64,000 nucleotides of DNA from Ignelater luminosus (Eukaryota; Arthropoda; Insecta; Coleoptera; Elateridae), in assembly GCA_011009095.1 (NCBI GenBank), contig VTPC01005952.1, positions 52,775 to 116,774 on the forward strand, given 5' to 3'. A model generated the notes under the pieces. That model saw nothing but the letters and a program-made list of their open reading frames with translations. It had not been told where the DNA came from and did no database searches. The position numbers and the translations under genes are program-made. Shown here piece after piece: positions 57,452 through 64,000 of this stretch; within the stretch, counting starts at the first letter, position 1; each line of letters begins with the position of its first letter.

Positions 57452-57910
57452 TTCTTTTACGACTTAAGCCGGAGTTAAAATCAAGAGGAAAGGGAAAAGT
57501 TCAAACACTTTTTGATATGCTTATATCTCAATATCAAAGTGGCTATGGACCTTCAAAAGAACTATCTATAGATGAGTCAGTGTTGTATTTTCGTGGCAGG
57601 CTTGCATTTGGAGTCTACCTAAAAGACAAAAAAGACCGATACAGATTTGGATAATTACTATAACAATGTTCAACTCTCTGAAAAGTTGTTTAAACTAAAA
57701 CCACAGACAAATGGTGCTCTCAGACCAATAGACGAGGCAATCCGAAGGCCCTAATTACGAAAAAAGCTAAAACGAGGCGAACATTTCGGGGTGCGACAAA
57801 AACAGGTGTATGTTGCAAAATGGAAAGATAAAAGAGATGTGTTAGTCATCACAACTAGAAATCACCCTCGCATGATTACAGTAAAGATTAGGAAGGGAAA
57901 GGTACGGCGG
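57452..57910 (+). pseudogene. piggyBac-type transposase remnant (second copy)
   Basis: Two family blocks brought together by an internal loss. The first is LKSRGKGKVQTLFDMLISQY then GPSKELSIDESVLYFRGRLA and FGVYLKDKKDRYRFG (start of the DDE domain, first catalytic Asp in SIDES). The second is DNYYNNVQLSEKLFKLKPQT and KKLKRGEHFGVRQKQVYVAK, then WKDKRDVLVITTRNHPRM and ITVKIRKGK (C-terminal part of the family). The middle of the DDE domain is absent. The N-terminal half and C-terminal Cys-rich tail are absent too. Distinct in sequence from the copy at 46.4 kb, so two piggyBac subfamilies were present. Confidence 0.85.
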
Positions 57911-57911
57911 C

Positions 57912-58305
57912 CCGAACGAGGGCAAAGCTCGAGGCGGGGACGCCGAAGGCGACCCCTAGGAGGATGAAGCCCGAGCCGGGGCTGCCGTCACAAAACACGA
58001 GCGTCTCAAAACTACCCAAGACAAAACACAACGCAACAGCATCACTAGCTCGTACCTCCCATATTTCATTCCCACCCTGCCACTTACTTCCCGCCTTTTT
58101 TTGTATATTTCTTAAATATTCGGAAAAGTAATATCGGATTCGTGATTAGTGACCCAAAAAACTATCTAGAACCCATTTTCGAGCTGAAATTCCAAAAGTT
58201 TTTCAGAAATTAAACCAAATTTCCTATTTTTCGGCAGTCACTCTCTGACTCGCATGCGGATTTTCAATTTCATTTTCGGTGGTAGTAGCAGTCGTACGAT
58301 TACTT
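57912..58305. other. GC-rich junction and spacer
   Basis: 57912-57990 is strongly GC-rich (CGAGGCGGGGACGCCGAAGG) and starts exactly where piggyBac text ends, which suggests a junction with a different element. After that the composition falls back to AT-rich. No gene. Confidence 0.4.
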
Positions 58306-58307
58306 TT

Positions 58308-58392
58308 TTTAAATGGAGGCTAAGTTTTCCAACTTCTTAGAAAATTTTCACAACTAAAATGGAAAAAGTCAAAAACAACAAAGGTGTATATA
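58308..58392 (+). mobile_element. Short 3'-end fragment of an RTE-like LINE
   Basis: Closely similar to the end of the LINE at 52.98-54.96 kb: AAAACAACAAAGGTGTATAT at 58373-58392 equals the text near 54926-54945, and the preceding TTAGAAA, TTTTCACAA, and TGGAAAAA words are shared in order. About 85 bp, so an extreme 5' truncation. Confidence 0.75.
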
Positions 58393-58399
58393 TTTTTTT

Positions 58400-60560
58400 T
58401 AATTTCCTTTTAAGTGTAGTTTCATCGCATATTTAAGAGCATATTTTGGAATTTTACAGTGCGTAAGTTTATTTAATTTATTTATTGACATTTTTAAGAA
58501 CATATCAATCCTAATCCTAGTTATGACTATAAAAAGGCTGGTATCATTAAATTTTAAGTAAATGTTTGCTTTAACAATTGTATAATCTTCCGCATGCCTT
58601 AGCTCATTTTTATTTCGCCTTTCTAGTTTCTACTTACATTCCTGAAGTTACATTACTTTTTTAAATTAAAGTTCCTTAGTTTTTTTACTATTCTTCTTTT
58701 TATTTTTCTTTTATTATATACTTCCTTAAATCATCACGTTGTGGAAATAATTGGATCTTACCTGTTTCGTTTAAATTAAGATTTTAATGAAACTATTAAA
58801 GTAAACAGTTTTTCGAGGATGAGTTGTATATGATGAATTTCAATGAAAGATTAAATTTTGCTCCTTCGCCGTATTACCAATACTATTTTTTGTGAACTCG
58901 TCCAAATTGCTGTGATAGTATATGAAATTTTCGGAAACGATCATTTTAATGTCAAGAATTTTGTTCCTTCAAGGTTGTTACGCGAGAATTGATTTCAATA
59001 AATAAATACCTTAGGTATAACACAAAAATCAATAGTACTAACTGAGCTAAATACCTTCCCCCCCTTTTATGAACTATTAGTAGAAAGACATGACATCATT
59101 TTGGTAAATGACTATAAAAGGTTTGTAATTTTTGATTAATGTACACTATAATTTAAGCGTTTTTGTTTTGTGTTTTCGTTGGAAATACGTACATTTATCA
59201 GTAATAATACCTGCATGTATAAAATAATAGTACACGTAATGCGTAATACAGTCAGAGGATCAATATTTAAAGAAAAAGAAAGAAAGGAATAAAGCATCTG
59301 TTTGGCTTGGCTGTTTAGCTACAATTGCAATTCAGATTTCTCTTTTATAAATTAATAATGATAAGTGATACTTAAACTTTATTTTTCTGATCATTAGATA
59401 ACTTCCTACGCAGTAATTAGAACTTCTATTTTTGACTATCTGGTACATCTAAGAATTCCATTCAGCAATTTGGAAGAGTTCGCAGAAGCATTAGTAATTT
59501 AAAAGAAAAACAGGACACAGTTTTAGTTTTTGTTTCGAGAGCCTGATTTCGTTAAAATTCATGTAGGAAATATTTCTGATGCGTCCACATTGTGTAAGCT
59601 GAAAGTCTATTTATCCTTGACGACATTGATTACTTCGATAGTCGCATTAAAAATTTAATTTAGATGGGAAGCTCAGTATTTCCGTAACAATGAGGTTTTT
59701 AAAGGAAGTAAGCGAAGGAGAATAATAATGGGGAACTGAAAAGAACGTGAAATGCAAATGAAAGAGAATACAAATATTCTCCGGAAATAAAAAAAGGAAG
59801 AGGGAACGTAGCTTGCCATGGAATAGGTACATAGAAAAAATAGAGCAGCGCGAAACCAAAAACCAATATTTGTAGAAGCTCAACAAGAGTTACTTTAAGA
59901 AAAACAAGAATGTTAAGTAAATGTACACTTTAGGTACACATCAAAGTTGATATTTAAACTAAATAGTGAAAAGCCATTTTAAGAAATTGACTTCTAAAGT
60001 AAGAAACTAGCAGCCTTTTAGGGAATACGGAAACACCTGAAATATGCATATGTTGGATGAGACGTCGATCGATTGAGACTTTTTTAGAGTTTTATCACAT
60101 GTTTGTCAACAAGTTTTCTTTGATAGCTGCTATTTGACCTTTACACTTTTACTTGTAGGTTCTGAAGGCCTTTCGCAGAAGATTTGGCCTTGTTCACTCT
60201 TTCATGACTTTTGAAGATTTTCATTTGTTTAGATTCTTTAATCGCCACAACAGTTTATACACAAAAAAGGCACTAACATCCTCTATCCTAGAAAATCGGT
60301 TCCGCTCATGCAAAGAATAGTAGACTTTTTGAAAATTAGCAGCGATGTGTTTGAATCACTAGCAATTTGAACACCCAAAGAAGAATAAAATGTCAACATA
60401 ATACTTTCTGAATGTGTTGAAATTCCAATTTGGGTCTAAGTTTTCTTTTTTTTAAGCCAGCAATTTTAGCTTGTTCAAGACTCCCTTCGCAAACAGAAAA
60501 GAGCACTTATAGCATAAATAGAAGATTTTGAGCCACTGACTCCTTCCTATCGTGGTTCTA
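58400..60560. other. AT-rich stretch without a recognisable gene
   Basis: Only short frames (59647-59886 -) with biased hydrophobic content; no motif seen. Confidence 0.5.
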
Positions 60561-60564
60561 TGCT

Positions 60565-61283
60565 TCCTCGTAAATCACGAAAGAACTTAAAGAGGCAGCA
60601 CTAAACTTAAAAAGAAATACAGAAATGCACTAATTAGTGCTAAGCACTCTTCTAATGATAAACGGATTAAGGAATCTTCCAATCCTATTAAAACTGCCTG
60701 GAAAACTATTAGCTCCTTTAAAGACGCTGTATACGAAATTTACAGCTCAAGAATTTAATAAATTTTTTCCAACATTGATATTGAAACTAAGAACAAAACA
60801 CATCCAGTATCGATCGACCCTTTAACCAATTTAAATAACTATCCATCTAACCTAAGGTCTTCTAGTAAGTTCATGTTTGGTGAAGAGCCCTTCAATGAAG
60901 TTCGAAGTGTCTTTCAAAAAAAGTCTGGATGTTTATGGTGTGACGTCTGTACTTATTAAAATTCATTATTCCATTAACAAAATTATTCAATCGCTGTATA
61001 ACCACCAGTTACTTTCCACCTGTTCTAAAGCTATCTGTTATTCCAAAGAAAGAAAACGCTGGCAAAACTGAAAACTTTAAATCCATTTCCTTAATACCTG
61101 CCCTTGCCACGATAATAAAAAATGCATGGCTAACAGATTGTCGATTAGTGCGAGATCAATAGTCTCTTTTTCAAGGGTCAACCCAATACTGTCAATGGAA
61201 TTCTTGACTTAGTTTCCAATATTATTTTGTCTTTCGAAAATTGTGGCTGCAAGATAAACAAAAAGTGAAAACGAAAGCATTTG
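60565..61283 (+). mobile_element. Jockey/CR1-like LINE fragment, interrupted by mariner
   Basis: Linker text before the RT in several frames: SSNDKRIKESSNPIKTAWKT then ISSFKDAVYEIYSS, SAQEFNKFF-type text, THPVSIDPLTNLNNYPSN, FMFGEEPFNEV; then VIPKKENAGKTENFKSISLI then PALATI (RT motifs 1-2) and TVNGILDLVSNIILSFENCG. The order fits jockey/CR1-type ORF2. It stops at 61283, where the mariner element starts with its TA; the RT does not visibly resume beyond 62490. Confidence 0.65.
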
Positions 61284-61285
61284 TA

Positions 61286-61312
61286 CGAGGATCGTTTAAT
61301 GGAAACACGTTT
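61286..61312 (+). repeat. Mariner left terminal inverted repeat
   Basis: Starts CGAGGATCGTTTAATGG; pairs with 62462-62488 with three mismatches in 27. Preceded by the TA target duplication. Confidence 0.92.
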
Positions 61313-61446
61313 GATCAGGGTGTCGGTGACTTCGTAGCCACGGCAACGGAATTCATTTTAGTTTTTTTTTCTTTAAGTACTAATGACGCGTTTGTCAAAA
61401 ATATATGCATTTGGCTCTTCCCTAAGCATTGTTACTAAGTTAGAAA

Positions 61447-62429
61447 ATGACATCCATGATCGAAGATCCATTCAAAAATAATCTGCGTGCTGTTATTCAG
61501 TTTTTGGCAGCTGAAGATCGTCAGCCAATAGAAATCTATACGAGAGTGAAAGCTGTATGTGGTGACTACAGTTATTCTCATACGGCAGTGGTTGAATGAT
61601 GCAGAAGATTTTGACAAGAAAGAGGATCCACTCAAGATTTGGCCCGTCATGGACCTGCACGTGTTGCTGCATCAGATGAAAATGTGAGACAGCTGGAAAC
61701 TATTTTACGCGCAAATAGGCGTGTCAAAGTTAGAAAACCTTCTCAGATGTTGAGTATCAGCGTGAAAACTGTCCATTCCATAATTATAGTCTTGGTCATC
61801 ACAAAATTGCCGCTCAGTGGAATCCACAACTGCTTACTGATGAAGAGAAGAATTTGCGTTCGGCATTATCATTACGGAATTTGATGCGCTATCAACAGCA
61901 AAGTAATGCCTTTTTACCAAATTGTTGCCGGTGATGAGTCTTGGTGTTATCACTACGAACCAGAATCCAAACATCAGAAGCATCCGTCCAGAGGGAAAAA
62001 AATGTCGGTCTCAACCTTCGGCAGAAAAAGTAATGGTGACCGTATTTTTTGATTACTGATTGCTGCTCTTGAATTTTAAAGAACCTGGTCTTAACATTAA
62101 AGCTGAGCGATATTCAGATATCTTAAAACGCTTACGTGTCAGCATCAAGAATAAACGTCCGGGAAAAGCTCACAAGTGGTGTCATTCTTGTGCATGATAA
62201 TACACGACCCCATGTGGCTCATGCAGTTCAAGATCTGCTTGGGCGTATAAAATGGGAAGTCTTAGAACATCGGCCTTACGGTCCGGACTTGTCACCATGT
62301 GATTTTCATGTGTTTGGCCCATTAAAACAGTCACTAAATTGGTTCCGCAAACAACCAAAAATATTTTATCAGCAGGGTATTTATAGATTGGTTAAACAAA
62401 AGAACTCATGCTTTACTGTTTTCTTTTGA
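61447..62429 (+). pseudogene. Mariner transposase, D,D34D, disabled
   Basis: ATG 61447: MTSMIEDPFKNNLRAVIQFL, then AAEDRQPIEIYTRVKAVCGD (first helix-turn-helix), SHTAVVE, a stop in place of Trp, CRRF, a second stop, then DLARHGPARVAASDENVRQL and RRVKVRKPSQMLSISVKTVH (second helix-turn-helix), all in one frame to 61884, with a frame change after HSII. Then VAGDESWCYHYEPESKHQKH (first catalytic Asp, GDE), AEKVMVTVFFD-like text, GVILVHDNTRPHVAHAVQDL (second Asp) and, exactly 34 residues on, the Asp of PDLSPCDFHVFGPL. The end reads FRKQPKIFYQQGIYRLVKQ; about 16 residues that relatives have between GPLK and WFRKQPK are missing. All three catalytic Asp remain. Would cut and paste the element at TA. 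Confidence 0.93.
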
Positions 62430-62461
62430 ATTTGTTGAATAAAAAATGTCTCACAGCTTCT

Positions 62462-62488
62462 AAACGTGTTTCCATTGAACAATTCTCG
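62462..62488 (-). repeat. Mariner right terminal inverted repeat
   Basis: Reverse complement starts CGAGAATTGTTCAATGG; pairs with 61286-61312. Followed by TA at 62489-62490. Confidence 0.92.
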
Positions 62489-62559
62489 TATATGAAGTTT
62501 TGTAAATTTTTAAACATATTCAAGTGTTATAAACAGTGAATGACCTATTTTTGCGCGAC

Positions 62560-64000
62560 ACGACAGTGACAAAACCGTACTCGGAAAAATTTAAAAATCG
62601 GCACAAAAAATTAAAAGTAATGCTATCAAAGCTGGCAAAAATGAATAACAAGAATAGCAAGAAAATTAAATAATATTTAAAATTAGTTAGAAAATTAAAG
62701 TCAGAAAACTGTAAATTAAAAGAATCGATAACATACAAGCAAACAGGATAGAAACATTGGAAAGAGAAGCTAGGGGAAGAAAGTTAGTCATGCAAGCCAT
62801 ACAAGAAGATAGAGATAAAGACGAAAGTATACTCAGAAATAAAATTCAAGAAATACTAGATAAAAGTAGAAGTCAAAATAGATGGAATTAAGAAGAATAG
62901 AAAATCTTAGTATAAACAAGAATAAATTAGTATTACTGGAAATGAAAACATGGGACGAAAAAAATAAACATTTTAAAGTTGTCAAAGGGGTTAAGATGAA
63001 CTAGAATATACATAAATGAGGACTGCCCCTAAGAAGTTCAACAAGAAAGAAAGGAACTATTTAGTGGAACCCATTTAGAACTACGAAATACGAAAAACCA
63101 AATTGGAAGCTAAAACAAAAATGGAGCAAATTTAAGAAATAACATACAGCCTAGCAAAGCCAGTCTGTGGATACACAAAACATCAAAAATCAACAAAAGA
63201 GAACCAGTTTATAGAATAAGGAACCACAAGAAGAAATTAAAAAAAGAAAAACAAAGACATGAATACAGTACAATCGATTAAAACAAGAACAAGATAAAAT
63301 AGAATACCACAGATTGAGAAACAAAGTTAAAACCACGGTTCGAGATGCTAAAAGAAAAGCTGGGACAAGTTCAGAGAAGAACTAAATAACAGCTACGAAA
63401 ACAACAACAGAGCATTTTGGGGTAGGCACTAATGCGGCAGAAGCAAAAAAGAAATGAGAGGAATAAAAGACCACAATATGTAACTAAAAACAGATGACAT
63501 AGAAGAAGACGACTACCAAGAGAAGAATATTAGTAAAGAAGAATTTGAAGAGCCAATGAAAGACATGAAAACAGCAAAAACTAGTGAATGAGATAATATA
63601 GATCCGGAAATGGTCAAGTGATTGGGAGAAGAGGGCAAAAATGACGTTAGAAGCCTGAAGAACCAATAAAATACCAAGTGACTAAGAAGAAGATCTTCCG
63701 ATACCATAACATAAAAAAGGAGATGAATCAGAATGCGAAGATTGTCTGTCTCATCAGTACCATTTAAATTATGTACTACAGTAGTTGTTAGAAAAACAAG
63801 TAGCTTTCCGAGAAACAAGACAAACGACAGACAATATATTTATTGTAAGAAATATAATCAAGAAAAAATGTGATCCGGGAGAGAATCCACATTAACGCAT
63901 TTTTTGAAGCTGTAGGCAGCCTTCGATTCAGTAGACACACACACTGTATCTAAAAAGCCATAAAATAACTAGACCTATCAGTAAAGATAAAGTTAGTCAT
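62560..64000 (+). mobile_element. LINE with ORF1-like and RT text, running off the window
   Basis: An ORF1-like charged coiled-coil stretch (RIETLEREARGRKLVMQAIQ, then RDKDESILRNKIQEILDKSR) is followed by RIYINED at about 63005, then, skipping any endonuclease I can read, the linker (RLRNKVKTTVRDAKRKA; KFREELNNSYENNNRAFWG) and RT beginnings: SKEEFEEPMKDMKTAKTSE, DNIDPEMVK, then ETRQTTDNIFIVRNIIKKK at about 63805-63860 (RT motif 2a; QSGFRxxRSTxDxIFxxRxI in relatives) and AVGSLRFSR-like text near motif A. Many stops. The remaining RT should lie beyond 64000. Confidence 0.65.

Larger units (their letters stand above)
61286..62488 (+). mobile_element. Mariner element, nearly full length, 1203 bp
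   Basis: Bounded by inverted repeats at 61286-61312 and 62462-62488 that match at 24 of 27 positions (shared end AATGGAAACACGTTT) and by TA on both sides (61284-61285, 62489-62490), the normal mariner target duplication. Length 1.2 kb is close to the family's usual 1.25-1.3 kb; a small part of the transposase C-terminus is missing. Both ends are present, so this is the best preserved DNA transposon in the window. Confidence 0.95.

Overview
The window is AT-rich, non-coding-looking animal DNA, almost certainly from an arthropod. Two things point there. First, it holds a nuclear copy of mitochondrial COX1 that reads correctly only with the invertebrate mitochondrial code (TGA as Trp, ATA as Met, AGA as Ser). 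Second, its decayed transposons (RTE-, R1/LOA- and jockey-like LINEs, mariner, pogo/jerky, piggyBac and a RAG1/Transib-like element) are the usual arthropod set. The end of the COX1 copy seems to run into a trnL2(UUR)-like stretch, which would favour a pancrustacean (insect, springtail or crustacean), but that reading is uncertain. I found no convincing intact host gene, rRNA, functional tRNA or CRISPR array.

Layout. 1-9.2 kb: AT-rich DNA with a mariner-like transposase tail (2.7-3.1 kb, +) and a 5'-truncated RNase H-bearing LINE (3.5-5.8 kb, -). 9.2-11.9 kb: a satellite array of two alternating monomer lengths, holding a 30-bp-arm hairpin and a MITE-like inverted-repeat insertion. 16.9-18.4 kb: pogo/jerky-type transposase remnant. 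18.8-21.3 kb: LINE with ORF1 and endonuclease but no reverse transcriptase. 25.5-26.3 kb: GC-rich higher-order tandem repeat (about 249 bp). 28.7-29.7 kb (-): remnant of a dispersed protein family of unknown role. 30.3-32.6 kb: second RNase H LINE. 35.8-37.4 kb: RAG1/Transib-like transposase remnant followed by a 54-bp minisatellite. 38.1-38.9 kb (-): mariner-like transposase of the DUF4817 type. 39.4-40.8 kb (-): LINE reverse transcriptase with a YLDD box. 43.8-46.4 kb: RTE-like LINE with an internal insertion, then a piggyBac remnant to 47.3 kb.

49.3-53.0 kb is the clearest piece of history. A COX1 numt is cut by an RTE-like LINE on the minus strand (exact 15-bp target-site duplication) and again by a second LINE on the plus strand (27-bp imperfect duplication). 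A third LINE abuts its end (53-55 kb). 55-58.4 kb holds an unclassified segment, an AATTACTTT-rich block, a second piggyBac remnant and a short LINE tail. 60.6-62.5 kb: a jockey-like LINE interrupted by a nearly complete 1.2-kb mariner with inverted repeats and TA duplication. 62.6-64 kb: another LINE running off the window.

The pieces do not form a pathway. The window reads as layered transposon debris, where nesting and target-site duplications give the relative order of events. The most unusual components are the RAG1/Transib-like remnant, the twice-interrupted numt and the satellite array.
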